Positions 17,474 through 25,620 of a stretch of 64,000 nt of DNA are shown here, piece by piece. Both the position numbers and the translations under genes were made by a program. Each line of letters starts with the position of its first letter. Position 1 is the first letter of the stretch. Where the stretch lies: positions 27,114 through 91,113 of the forward strand of contig NZ_JAJBQV010000007.1 in the NCBI RefSeq assembly GCF_020539865.1, given 5' to 3'. The notes below the pieces were generated by a model. The model did not search any database. It saw nothing but the letters and a program-made list of their open reading frames with translations, and was not told the DNA's origin. The DNA comes from Megasphaera elsdenii (GTDB lineage: Bacteria > Bacillota > Negativicutes > Veillonellales > Megasphaeraceae).

Positions 17474-19474
17474 ATGAAAGTGGTGGAACAGCTAAAAATG
17501 ATTGGTCATATCTTAGATAACAGATACAAGATATTGGAAAAAGTAGGCACAGGCGGCATGGCCAGCGTGTACAAGGCACAGGATATCCTACTGGATCGAA
17601 TCGTCGCCGTAAAAATACTTCATTCAAAATACGGCAACGACCACGATTTTGTCGTCCGCTTCCGCCAGGAAGCCCAGGCGGCTGCCAAATTGTCACACCC
17701 CAATATTGTCAATATATACGACGTCGGCTACGATGAAAATGTCCATTACATCGTCATGGAATTCGTGCGCGGCGAAACATTGAAAGAATACATTGAAAAA
17801 CACGGCCACTTGCCGATCAACACGTCGATACAGATTGCCTTCGATATCGGCGAAGCCTTGGAAAATGCCCATGCCAACGGCATCGTCCACTGCGACATCA
17901 AGCCTCATAATATCCTGGTCACCGAGACAGGGCGCATCAAAGTCGCCGATTTTGGCATCGCCAGGGCTGTGAATTCCGTTGAAAACAGCGACCGCACGGT
18001 CCTCGGCTCGGTCCATTATTTTTCACCGGAACAGGCCAGCGGCGGCCACATCGATGAACGGACGGATATTTATTCCCTAGGCGTTGTCATGTATGAAATG
18101 ATGACCGGCGTCGTCCCTTTTCAGGGCGATACGGCTATCAGCATCGCCTTGAAGCATGTCCAAGACGACATTCCCTTGCCGACGAAATACAACCGCCGTA
18201 TTCCGCGGCTCGTCGAACAGGTCATCCTCAAGGCTATGGCCAAGAACCCGGACGACCGCTTCCAGTCCATCGGCGAAATGATGTCGGAACTGCGCCTGTC
18301 CCAGGGATTTATCAATACTAACGGCGCCCGGCCGATTATCAGCAAGGGTCCGTATAACTTCGGTACGCAGAAATTACAGCCTATCAAGGAAAAGGACCTG
18401 CCCGAAGAAGAACCGAAAACAAAGAAGAAGAACCCCTTTACGCGGTTCATGGATTCTATTAGCAATCATTCGCAGAAAACCATCATCATCGGCATGCTCG
18501 GCGTCTTCCTCATCGCCTTTGTCTGGGCTTTCTTTTCCTTTGGAAATTTCTGGAGTACTGAAGACATTACCGTACCGGATGTGACAGGGAAACAGGTCGA
18601 AATCGCCAAGAAGATACTGAAAGATAAGAAACTCGATGTCTCTGTCAAGGAAGTCGAAAGCGATGAAGTGCCAGTAGGTGAAGTCATTTCCCAGACGCCG
18701 TCGGGCGGAGCCGTTGTCAAGGCCAACCGGACGATTTACCTGACAGTAAGCAAAGGGAATAAAGGCGAAGAAGTCCTCATACCGGACCTGCGGAGCCTGA
18801 CCCTCGATGAGGCCGAAAAGAAATTGAAGGAAATCGGTCTGTCTGTAGGCAAGGTGCGCTACAAAGAGAGCGCCCAGTATGCGGATGGGACCATCATAGA
18901 CCAAGATCCGGAATCGCCGAAGAAAGTCGAAAAGGGGACGAAAGTCGATCTCGTCGTCTGCCGTAAGAGCGAAGCGGAAAAAGAAGCTGAAGCGGCTAAG
19001 AACGAAGCGCCCAATACGAGCGGCATGAGCCTCGACGCAGCCGTGAAAGCCTTGGAAAGCGCAGGGTACTCCGTCGGCAATGTGTCCAACCTCGATTCGT
19101 CGAAAGACAGCTCTCAGGCCGTCGTTACGGGTCAGACGTCGGAAGACGGCAAGGTCGTCAATTTGTCCGTCGAATATCCGTCGTCCCAGAGTAGCCAGAG
19201 TTCGCAGTCAAGCAGCTCCGGCGGCTCCGATGGCAGTGCCAATAACCAGGAACCGGCCGGGACGCCCCATTACGGGACTGTCAATATCAGCGTACCGTCT
19301 GGCGCTTCTAGCCAGCATGTCCAGATTGTCATCTCCGACGACAACGGTTCGCGCGTCGTCTATGACCGCAGCCAGGCTGGTGGCGATAACATCTCCAAGA
19401 GCGTCAGCGGTACGGGTAAGACGAGAGTCAAAGTCTATATCAATAATTCATTAGTACAGGATCAGTACATCTAA
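17474..19474 (+). CDS. prkC: PASTA-domain membrane serine/threonine protein kinase (PrkC/Stk)
   Basis: A 666-residue Hanks-type kinase. The cytoplasmic kinase domain (about 15-275) has the glycine loop VGTGGMASVY, catalytic lysine in VAVKIL (Lys47), the catalytic loop HCDIKPHN (139-146) and DFG (159-161). A single membrane helix (about 336-357, IIIGMLGVFLIAFVWAFF) precedes two clear PASTA domains (DITVPDVTGK..., VLIPDLRSLT...), a third weaker one (APNTSGMSLDAAVKALESAG), a serine-rich linker and a unique C-terminal beta-rich tail. PASTA domains sense muropeptides or lipid II in related kinases. The catalytic loop reads HCD instead of HRD, a non-RD type. A second ATG at 17498 (MIGHILDNRYKI) is also a plausible start. 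Confidence 0.94.
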   Translation: MKVVEQLKMIGHILDNRYKILEKVGTGGMASVYKAQDILLDRIVAVKILHSKYGNDHDFVVRFRQEAQAAAKLSHPNIVNIYDVGYDENVHYIVMEFVRGETLKEYIEKHGHLPINTSIQIAFDIGEALENAHANGIVHCDIKPHNILVTETGRIKVADFGIARAVNSVENSDRTVLGSVHYFSPEQASGGHIDERTDIYSLGVVMYEMMTGVVPFQGDTAISIALKHVQDDIPLPTKYNRRIPRLVEQVILKAMAKNPDDRFQSIGEMMSELRLSQGFINTNGARPIISKGPYNFGTQKLQPIKEKDLPEEEPKTKKKNPFTRFMDSISNHSQKTIIIGMLGVFLIAFVWAFFSFGNFWSTEDITVPDVTGKQVEIAKKILKDKKLDVSVKEVESDEVPVGEVISQTPSGGAVVKANRTIYLTVSKGNKGEEVLIPDLRSLTLDEAEKKLKEIGLSVGKVRYKESAQYADGTIIDQDPESPKKVEKGTKVDLVVCRKSEAEKEAEAAKNEAPNTSGMSLDAAVKALESAGYSVGNVSNLDSSKDSSQAVVTGQTSEDGKVVNLSVEYPSSQSSQSSQSSSSGGSDGSANNQEPAGTPHYGTVNISVPSGASSQHVQIVISDDNGSRVVYDRSQAGGDNISKSVSGTGKTRVKVYINNSLVQDQYI

Positions 19475-19484
19475 GGGGAGGAAT

Positions 19485-20348
19485 ATGACAAAAGGACGCG
19501 TCATCAAGAATTATAATGGCTATTATTACGTCGATGTCGGCCGGGAAAACCTGGTCGAATGTCGCCGCCGCGGCAAATTGCTGAAAGCCAAGATTCTCGT
19601 CGGCGACGAGTTGGAAATTACGGAGCTAGGGCAGGATAAGGGCGTCATCGAAGCCATGCTGCCCCGGCGCAACCAGATACGTCGGCCGGCGGTAGCTAAT
19701 ATCGACCAGCTGCTGGTCATCATGGCGGCCAAGTCGCCCGATCCGAACCAATTCCTCGTCGATAAGATGCTCATGACCTGCGAATATGGTGGCATCCATC
19801 CGACGCTATGCTTCAATAAATGCGACCTGGACCGGAATACAGCCGAAGCTTATCAGGCCTTTTATGAACGCTGTGGCTATGCCGTCTATCTCGTGTCGGC
19901 TAAGACCGGCGAAGGCCTGGACACTTTGCGGGCGCTCTTGCCGCACCGCATGACGGCCTTTGCCGGTCCGTCGGGCGTCGGCAAGTCCAGCCTGTTGTCG
20001 CAGATCCTGGGGCGGCAGGATTTGTCTGTCGGTGCTGTCAGTGAAAAAATCAAGCGCGGCCGCCATACGACGCGTCATTCGGAAATCATGCGCCTCGACA
20101 GCGATACGTACGTCGTCGATACGCCGGGCTTCAGTTCCCTCGATTTCGAGCATCTCGACTCGAAAGAAGTCCTGCGCCTCTTCCCGGACATGCTGCCCTA
20201 TAGCGGCGGCTGCAAGTTCTCGTCGTGCCTTCACTTGTCCGAACCGGAGTGTACGGTCAAACAAGCCGTCGCTGACGGCCATATTCAGAAAGAACGGTAT
20301 GACACATACTGTAAAATACTCACTTCCATTGCAGAAAGGAAACGATAG
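19485..20348 (+). CDS. rsgA: Ribosome small subunit-dependent GTPase A
   Basis: A circularly permuted GTPase that checks late 30S assembly. The 287-residue protein has an N-terminal OB-fold (about 1-65), then the permuted G motifs: NKCD near 104, GPSGVGKSSLL near 164, and DTPGFSS near 210, then the zinc site with cysteines and histidine in CKFSSCLHLSEPEC near 243. Conserved position after the stp-prkC pair, as in Bacillus and other Firmicutes. GGGGAGG precedes its ATG. Confidence 0.96.
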   Translation: MTKGRVIKNYNGYYYVDVGRENLVECRRRGKLLKAKILVGDELEITELGQDKGVIEAMLPRRNQIRRPAVANIDQLLVIMAAKSPDPNQFLVDKMLMTCEYGGIHPTLCFNKCDLDRNTAEAYQAFYERCGYAVYLVSAKTGEGLDTLRALLPHRMTAFAGPSGVGKSSLLSQILGRQDLSVGAVSEKIKRGRHTTRHSEIMRLDSDTYVVDTPGFSSLDFEHLDSKEVLRLFPDMLPYSGGCKFSSCLHLSEPECTVKQAVADGHIQKERYDTYCKILTSIAERKR

Positions 20349-20350
20349 TC

Positions 20351-20995
20351 ATGGTAACCATTTGCCCATCTATATTATCGGCGGACTTCTCCCGCCTGGC
20401 TGAAGAGATTCAAGACGTCGAACGGAAGGGGGCAGATTGTATCCATCTCGACTTGATGGACGGCCATTTCGTGCCGAACCTCACTTTTGGCGTACCCGTC
20501 GTCAAAGCCCTGCGGAGCTGCACGAAGCTGCCCTTTGATGCGCACCTCATGGTAGAACATCCGGAAACCTATATCGACGGTCTAGCTGCTGCTGGCGTCC
20601 AGTATGTTACGGTTCATCAGGAAGCCTGCACCCATCTCGACCGGGTCCTGCAGCAGATTCATGAAGCCGGCATGAAAGGCGGCGTTGCCCTCAACCCGGC
20701 GACGCCGGTATCGACGTTGTCTTGCCTGGCCGGGCAGTTGGACATGATCCTCATTATGAGCGTCAACCCTGGCTTCGGCGGTCAGAAGTTCATCCCCTAT
20801 GCTGTCGATAAGATCCGCCAGGCCAAAGCCCTTCTGGAACAGGCTGGCAATACGACAGCCGTCATCGAAGTCGACGGCGGCGTCAATGCCAAGACCGTCC
20901 AGGCCGTCAAAGACGCCGGTGCGGCCTTCCTCGTCGCCGGCAGTGCCGTCTTCGGAGCTGAAGACCGGGCCGCAGCCATTGCGTCCTTACGATAA
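20351..20995 (+). CDS. rpe: Ribulose-phosphate 3-epimerase
   Basis: Interconverts ribulose 5-phosphate and xylulose 5-phosphate in the pentose phosphate pathway. The 214-residue TIM barrel shows SILSADFSRL, HLDLMDGHFVPNLTFG (metal ligands), FDAHLMV, HQEA, LIMSVNPGFGGQKF and IEVDGGVN, all diagnostic of Rpe. It follows rsgA by two bases and is the last gene of the operon; a new promoter and FMN riboswitch follow. Confidence 0.97.
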   Translation: MVTICPSILSADFSRLAEEIQDVERKGADCIHLDLMDGHFVPNLTFGVPVVKALRSCTKLPFDAHLMVEHPETYIDGLAAAGVQYVTVHQEACTHLDRVLQQIHEAGMKGGVALNPATPVSTLSCLAGQLDMILIMSVNPGFGGQKFIPYAVDKIRQAKALLEQAGNTTAVIEVDGGVNAKTVQAVKDAGAAFLVAGSAVFGAEDRAAAIASLR

Positions 20996-20999
20996 GGAC

Positions 21000-21028
21000 T
21001 TGTATTTCTTCCTTGCATGTGCTAAAAT
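21000..21028 (+). promoter_or_regulatory. Promoter of the riboflavin operon leader
   Basis: TTGTAT at 21000-21005, 17-base spacer, TAAAAT at 21023-21028, 36 bases before the FMN aptamer. Confidence 0.65.
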
Positions 21029-21063
21029 CATACATGTAGTTCAAGTGAATAAGGATAGTCTTT

Positions 21064-21180
21064 GAGGCAAGGTGAGAAAGCGGCGCTTTCAATTCCTGAC
21101 CGGCGGTGACAGTCCGCTAACCCGCAAGGGTTGAACCGATGCAATTTCGGTACCGACAGTACAGTCTGGATGGGAAAAGA
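21064..21180 (+). ncRNA. FMN riboswitch (RFN element)
   Basis: RFN blocks seen in order: GAGGCAAGGTGA, AATTCCTGACCGGCGGTGA, CAGTCCGCTAACCC, GGTTGAACCGATGCAATTTC, GGTACCGACAGTACAGTC and TGGATGGGAAAAG. One arm is lengthened by an extra small hairpin GAAAGC-GGC-GCTTTC (21074-21090). A terminator follows, so FMN should stop transcription of ribD-ribE-ribH. Confidence 0.95.
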
Positions 21181-21206
21181 CGACAGATTGTGTTTTTGTT
21201 GCGCTC

Positions 21207-21244
21207 AAAAGGCTATGGGAATCTTACGTCCATAGCCTTTTTTT
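21207..21244 (+). terminator. FMN-riboswitch-controlled terminator
   Basis: AAAAGGCTATGG pairs with CCATAGCCTTTT, followed by a T run, between the aptamer and ribD. Confidence 0.9.
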
Positions 21245-21278
21245 ATCTTGCAAATCTGAATGGAAGGGAAGGAATACA

Positions 21279-22415
21279 TTGGAACCGGCAGAGTATATGA
21301 AAAAAGCCCTGGACTTGGCAAAGACCGCCCTGGGCTATACGACACCTAACCCGGCTGTCGGCTGTGTCATCGTCAAAGACGGTGAAATCGTCGGCACGGG
21401 CTATCACCATAAGGCCGGCACGCCCCATGCGGAAGTATGGGCTTTGCGTGAAGCCGGCGAACGGGCCAAAGGAGCGACGGTCTATGTGACTCTCGAACCG
21501 TGCGCCCATTACGGACGGACGCCGCCCTGCGCCCGGACCCTCGTCGAAAAAGGCGTCGGCAAAGTCGTCATGGCCATGCTCGACCCCAACCCCTTAGTGG
21601 CTGGTAAGGGCGCGGCTATCTTGCGTAAAGCCGGCATCGCCGTCGAAGTCGGCCTTATGTCGAAAGAAGCGGCTCAGCTCAATGAAGTCTTCATCAAGAA
21701 CATGATGGTCCAGAAGCCTTTCATTGCCATCAAACTGGCACAGAGCCTCGATGGCTGCACGGCCTCGCGGACTGGGAAATCCCAGTGGATCACCAACGAA
21801 TGGGCTCGCAGCTACGGCCACTATCTGCGCTCCATTTACGACGGTATCTTGGTTGGCATCAATACGATCCTGACGGATAATCCCCTCCTGACCAGCCGTA
21901 TCGAACGGCCCGGCCAGGACGCACCGCATCAGCCTGTACGCGTCGTACTGGATACCAAAGGACGGACACCTTTGAATTCACTCGTCGTCACCGATAAGAC
22001 GACGCAGACCCTTATCGTCACGACGTCTTTGTGCCCCGTAGAGAAAATGAAGGCTTTGAAAAACGCCGGCGTCCGCGTCATCCTGGCTCCGCTCCAGGAC
22101 GGCAAGACCATCTACTTGCCCGACGCCTTGCAACTCCTGCATGATGAAGGACTGACCAGCATCCTCGTCGAAGGCGGCAGCACCATCCAGGGGAGCTTCT
22201 TCGATGCCCGTCTGGTCGATAAGATTTATGCCTTCGTCGGCGACAAGGTTATCGGTGGTACTGGCGCATTGCCGTCGGTTGGCGGCTGCGGCGTCGATGA
22301 GCTCGATGAATGTATGCCGCTGGTCTATGATTCGGTAGAGCTCCATGAAAATAACATATTGATTACGGCATATAATGCCAATAGGGAGGGTGCCTATGTT
22401 CACTGGCATCATTGA
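21279..22415 (+). CDS. ribD: Bifunctional riboflavin biosynthesis deaminase/reductase
   Basis: Carries out two riboflavin steps: deamination of the pyrimidinone intermediate, then reduction of its ribosyl side chain. The 378-residue protein has an N-terminal cytidine-deaminase-like domain with zinc site H-A-E (GTPHAEVWAL) and LEPCAHYGRTPPC, and a C-terminal reductase domain (from about 147: IAIKLAQSLDGCTAS, GGSTIQGSF). The start is TTG, with GGGAAGGA just upstream; no ATG lies closer to the conserved start. First gene after the FMN riboswitch. Confidence 0.96.
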   Translation: MEPAEYMKKALDLAKTALGYTTPNPAVGCVIVKDGEIVGTGYHHKAGTPHAEVWALREAGERAKGATVYVTLEPCAHYGRTPPCARTLVEKGVGKVVMAMLDPNPLVAGKGAAILRKAGIAVEVGLMSKEAAQLNEVFIKNMMVQKPFIAIKLAQSLDGCTASRTGKSQWITNEWARSYGHYLRSIYDGILVGINTILTDNPLLTSRIERPGQDAPHQPVRVVLDTKGRTPLNSLVVTDKTTQTLIVTTSLCPVEKMKALKNAGVRVILAPLQDGKTIYLPDALQLLHDEGLTSILVEGGSTIQGSFFDARLVDKIYAFVGDKVIGGTGALPSVGGCGVDELDECMPLVYDSVELHENNILITAYNANREGAYVHWHH

Positions 22416-23040
22416 GGAACTGGGGACGATTGCCCATATGGACCGCCGCCCCGATTCCATCCGCCTGACCATTCAGGCGCACAAAGTATTAGAAGGCACG
22501 CAGCTCGGCGACAGCATTGCCGTCAACGGCGTTTGCCTGACTGTTACGGATATGACGGATTCGACCTTTTCGGCTGACGTTATGCATGAAACCATGCGTC
22601 GCTCGTCGTTCAGCACCATCAAGAGTGGCTCCAAGGTTAACCTTGAACGGGCTATGCAGGTCGGCGGCCGGCTGGGCGGCCATATCGTCAGCGGTCATAT
22701 CGACGGCGTCGGTCATGTCGCCCGCATCGCAACCGACGGTATTGCCCGGGTCATCACCATTTCCATCCCGAAAGATATGGAACCGTTCATTGTCGAAAAG
22801 GGGTCCATTACCATCGATGGTATCAGCTTGACCGTCGTATCCGTCGGTAACAGCCAATTTTCCGTGTCCATCATTCCCCATACCATGGCCAATACGACCC
22901 TCATGGATAAACATCCGGGAGCCATCGTCAACTTGGAAACCGATGTCATCGGGAAATACGTCCATAGCTTTACCATCGGTCATCCGTCGTCGGCGTCTTC
23001 GGGCCTGACGATGGAAAAACTGCTGGAAAATGGATTTTAA
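22396..23040 (+). CDS. ribE: Riboflavin synthase alpha subunit
   Basis: Dismutates two lumazine molecules to riboflavin. The 214-residue protein has the internal two-fold repeat of the family: MFTGIIEELGTI and GDSIAVNGVCLTV in the first half, then GHIVSGHIDGVG and SITIDGISLTVV in the second. The start used, ATG 22396, has GGGAGGG upstream and gives the classical N-terminus; it overlaps the end of ribD by 20 bases. An in-frame ATG at 22375 would add seven residues without similarity. Confidence 0.96.
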   Translation: MFTGIIEELGTIAHMDRRPDSIRLTIQAHKVLEGTQLGDSIAVNGVCLTVTDMTDSTFSADVMHETMRRSSFSTIKSGSKVNLERAMQVGGRLGGHIVSGHIDGVGHVARIATDGIARVITISIPKDMEPFIVEKGSITIDGISLTVVSVGNSQFSVSIIPHTMANTTLMDKHPGAIVNLETDVIGKYVHSFTIGHPSSASSGLTMEKLLENGF

Positions 23041-23070
23041 CATAATATTTCAGAATAGGAGTGTTTTACA

Positions 23071-23535
23071 ATGGTACAAGTCAAAGAAGGTAAATTAATC
23101 GGTTCTGGTGCGAAATTCGGCATCGTCGTCGCACGTTTCAACGAATTCATCTGCAGCAAACTCCTCGGCGGCGCTTATGACGCCCTCCATCGCCATGGCG
23201 TCGATGACGCAGATATTACGACAGCCTGGGTCCCGGGCGCTTTTGAAATCCCCTTGATTGCTCAGAAAATGGCAGAATCGGGCAAATACGATGCCGTCAT
23301 TTGCCTCGGTGCCGTCATCCGCGGCGCTACCAGCCACTATGACCTGGTCTGCGGCGAATCGGCTAAAGGCATCGCCCAGGCATCTCTCAAAACGGGCATC
23401 CCCATCATGTTCGGCGTCATCACGACCGAAAACATCGAACAGGCCATCGAACGAGCTGGCACAAAAGCTGGCAACAAAGGCTTCGACGTCGCTACTAGCG
23501 CTATCGAAATGGTCAACCTCATCAAAGAATTATAA
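23071..23535 (+). CDS. ribH: 6,7-dimethyl-8-ribityllumazine synthase
   Basis: Condenses the RibD product with dihydroxybutanone phosphate to form lumazine; usually a 60-mer capsid. The 154-residue protein has [43 protein letters not shown] (catalytic histidine) and [17 protein letters not shown]. It follows ribE by 30 bases. In most Firmicute rib operons ribBA lies between ribE and ribH; here it is absent. Confidence 0.97.
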   Translation: MVQVKEGKLIGSGAKFGIVVARFNEFICSKLLGGAYDALHRHGVDDADITTAWVPGAFEIPLIAQKMAESGKYDAVICLGAVIRGATSHYDLVCGESAKGIAQASLKTGIPIMFGVITTENIEQAIERAGTKAGNKGFDVATSAIEMVNLIKEL

Positions 23536-23554
23536 AAGCGAGCGAAATCACAAA

Positions 23555-23600
23555 AAGGGCTGTCTCTCCGGGCGAATGCTGGGAAAGGCAGCCCTTACTT
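23555..23600 (+). terminator. Terminator of the riboflavin operon
   Basis: AAGGGCTGTCTCTCC (23555-23569) pairs with GGAAAGGCAGCCCTT (23582-23596) with two imperfect positions; short T-rich tail. Confidence 0.75.
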
Positions 23601-23638
23601 TATGGGACAGCGGCCGACTGTACTTTGACCGGGGGATA

Positions 23639-23647
23639 TGGTACAAT
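23639..23647 (+). promoter_or_regulatory. Possible extended -10 promoter of the glycan cluster
   Basis: TGGTACAAT matches an extended -10; no good -35 is present at the usual distance. It is the only candidate between the rib terminator and the first glycosyltransferase gene. Confidence 0.4.
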
Positions 23648-23705
23648 GTAACATAGTTATACATGCGTACCAGATATAAATATTACGAGAGAAGGAGCGC
23701 TGTCT

Positions 23706-24464
23706 ATGAGCTCTTTAGCCATATTGATTTTGACGAAAAACGAAGAAGAAAATATCGTCGACGTTGTGGTGAATGCTAAAAAATGCACCCCCGAAGTCCT
23801 GGTCATCGACTCTGGGAGTACCGATAAGACTGTAGAACTGGCCAAGGCCCATGGAGCCAAGGTCTGCTTCCGCGCCTGGACCGACGATTTTGCGGCCCAG
23901 CGCAATTTCGCCTTAGAACAGACAACCGCCGACTGGGTACTGTACCTCGATGCTGATGAACGGTTGAATGATGAGCTTATTCAATCTGTTAAGGCTGTTG
24001 TAGATGAAGGAAAGCTGGACTGCCAGTTTTCCATGGAACGGAAGTCGGTCGCTTTTGGGACAAAATTCAATCATGGCGTCTTGAAACCGGACCATGTAGC
24101 CCGTATGTTTCCCAGAACGGCGGTTACGTGGGTCCATAAAGTTCATGAGCATCCGGAATGTGATTTGTCGCTCCGCTTTTTACCAGGCCATATTGAACAT
24201 TATACCTATAAGAACTGGCACCATTGGGAAGGAAAACTCTGCCAGTATACAACCATCTGGGCTGAAGAAGCCTATAAGCGGGGCAAACGGATTTCCCTGA
24301 GTGGCATCTTCCTGCACAGTTTAGGCGGGTTCTTCAAAATGTTCGTATCACGGGTCGGTTTTTTAGACGGGTGGATGGGGACATATATGTGCTTCAACCA
24401 CTTTTTTTATACTTTGTTGAAGTATTTGAAACTATACGAGTTGCAAAGAGCGGAGAAAAAATAA
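23706..24464 (+). CDS. GT2 glycosyltransferase, WaaE/KdtX-like lipopolysaccharide core enzyme
   Basis: A 252-residue inverting GT-A transferase of the WaaE/KdtX group. It shows ILTKNEEENI, VIDSGSTDKT, AAQRNFAL and the DxD-type DADERLND near residue 80, followed by the group-specific ARMFPRTAVTWVHKVHEHPE and a basic C-terminus that could sit at the membrane. WaaE-type enzymes add a glucose to the first heptose of the LPS inner core. First gene of the surface-glycan cluster; its stop overlaps the next start (TAATG). The acceptor sugar here is unproven. Confidence 0.88.
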   Translation: MSSLAILILTKNEEENIVDVVVNAKKCTPEVLVIDSGSTDKTVELAKAHGAKVCFRAWTDDFAAQRNFALEQTTADWVLYLDADERLNDELIQSVKAVVDEGKLDCQFSMERKSVAFGTKFNHGVLKPDHVARMFPRTAVTWVHKVHEHPECDLSLRFLPGHIEHYTYKNWHHWEGKLCQYTTIWAEEAYKRGKRISLSGIFLHSLGGFFKMFVSRVGFLDGWMGTYMCFNHFFYTLLKYLKLYELQRAEKK

Positions 24465-25594
24465 TGCGCGTAGCCATTTTAGAGACAGTAAAAACACAGG
24501 CCGGATTTGAACAGGAATTCGATCGCCTGATTATTGATGAATTGAAGAAGCAGGGGCATGATCCCGTCTTATATTTGCCGGAACACAGTAGCCTTCCTGT
24601 TAATTTCGGTATCCCCATCGAATATTTGAAAGGCGGGGAAATCGTCGATTATGAAGGGGCGGGGAAGGTAAAGAAAATCTGGCTGTCTATCCAACGGGAA
24701 CGACGTCGTGTTCGTTGGTTCAATTCAGCTTATGAAAAGGCTTGCCGTCATGAAGTCGATGCTATCATCTTGACGACAGCGACGTATCGCTACCTGAGAT
24801 CTCTGCATAAGAGCCAATTAAAGTGGAGCCCTGTACCAGTCATCTTCATTTTTTTAGGCGTCAATCCGCAAGAAAAACCGAAATTCCTCAAGCAGGCTCG
24901 GCGGTGTCAGGCTTATCCAAATATCAAGCTGAAGATTACGACGTTGCGGAATGATTTTAAAGAAGACAACGTATCCAATATTGAATTAATTCATCCACCA
25001 GTCCTCATCCCACAAGGCGTTATGGTGCAGCCTAATTTGACATATCGTGAACCCGTACGCATCGGCTTTTTCGGCCATTATCGGAAAGGGGAAAAAGATG
25101 TCGATGGCATCATCCAGTCTTTTGTTAGCTGTCATTTGACAGGTAAGGCGGAACTCGTCGTCCAAGCAGCACCGACGGGACCGGATGATGCTGCCGATAT
25201 GGAACATATCATGAATAAATATGAACATGAAGATGCTGTTTGCTTTATCCGGGGCAAGGTACAGGGACGTGCCTGGTATGATTTGCTGCAAAGTGTGGAT
25301 GTCCTTTTTCTACCTTATAGTAATGTACGGTACCTCTATAATTGGAGTGCCGTCTATTTCAATGCTTTAGCGCTCCATAAGCCGGTATTGGCAACACCCG
25401 TACTGAATCCGGAAATCTTGGCTAAATACCAAATTGGGCAGGAAGTTGATTTGACGGATCTCCAGCACCTGCATCAGCAACTGAAGCAATTCCTGAATTC
25501 CTATAAAGCCATGTTGCCGACGTATGAACGGGAACTTCGCCGGGTCAATGATGATTTCAGTACGGCTATGTTCTTGCAGGCTGTCTTGCAATGA
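24464..25594 (+). CDS. Putative GT-B glycosyltransferase of the glycan cluster
   Basis: A 376-residue protein with a GT-B outline. The N-terminal half begins MRVAILETVKTQAGFEQEF and has no named motif. The C-terminal half has RIGFFGHYRKGEKDVDGI, followed by DVLFLPYSNVRYLYNWSAVYFNALALHKPVLATPVL, the position where GT-B enzymes bind the sugar nucleotide (E-x7-E-type region, here with Asn and Ser instead of the acidic pair). Family and substrate are not recognised. ATG 24464 is used because it overlaps the preceding stop by one base; an ORF extension upstream to 24371 lies inside the previous gene. Confidence 0.7.
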   Translation: MRVAILETVKTQAGFEQEFDRLIIDELKKQGHDPVLYLPEHSSLPVNFGIPIEYLKGGEIVDYEGAGKVKKIWLSIQRERRRVRWFNSAYEKACRHEVDAIILTTATYRYLRSLHKSQLKWSPVPVIFIFLGVNPQEKPKFLKQARRCQAYPNIKLKITTLRNDFKEDNVSNIELIHPPVLIPQGVMVQPNLTYREPVRIGFFGHYRKGEKDVDGIIQSFVSCHLTGKAELVVQAAPTGPDDAADMEHIMNKYEHEDAVCFIRGKVQGRAWYDLLQSVDVLFLPYSNVRYLYNWSAVYFNALALHKPVLATPVLNPEILAKYQIGQEVDLTDLQHLHQQLKQFLNSYKAMLPTYERELRRVNDDFSTAMFLQAVLQ

Positions 25595-25620
25595 GGCAGA
25601 TTGTTGGAAGGAGTGTTTTT

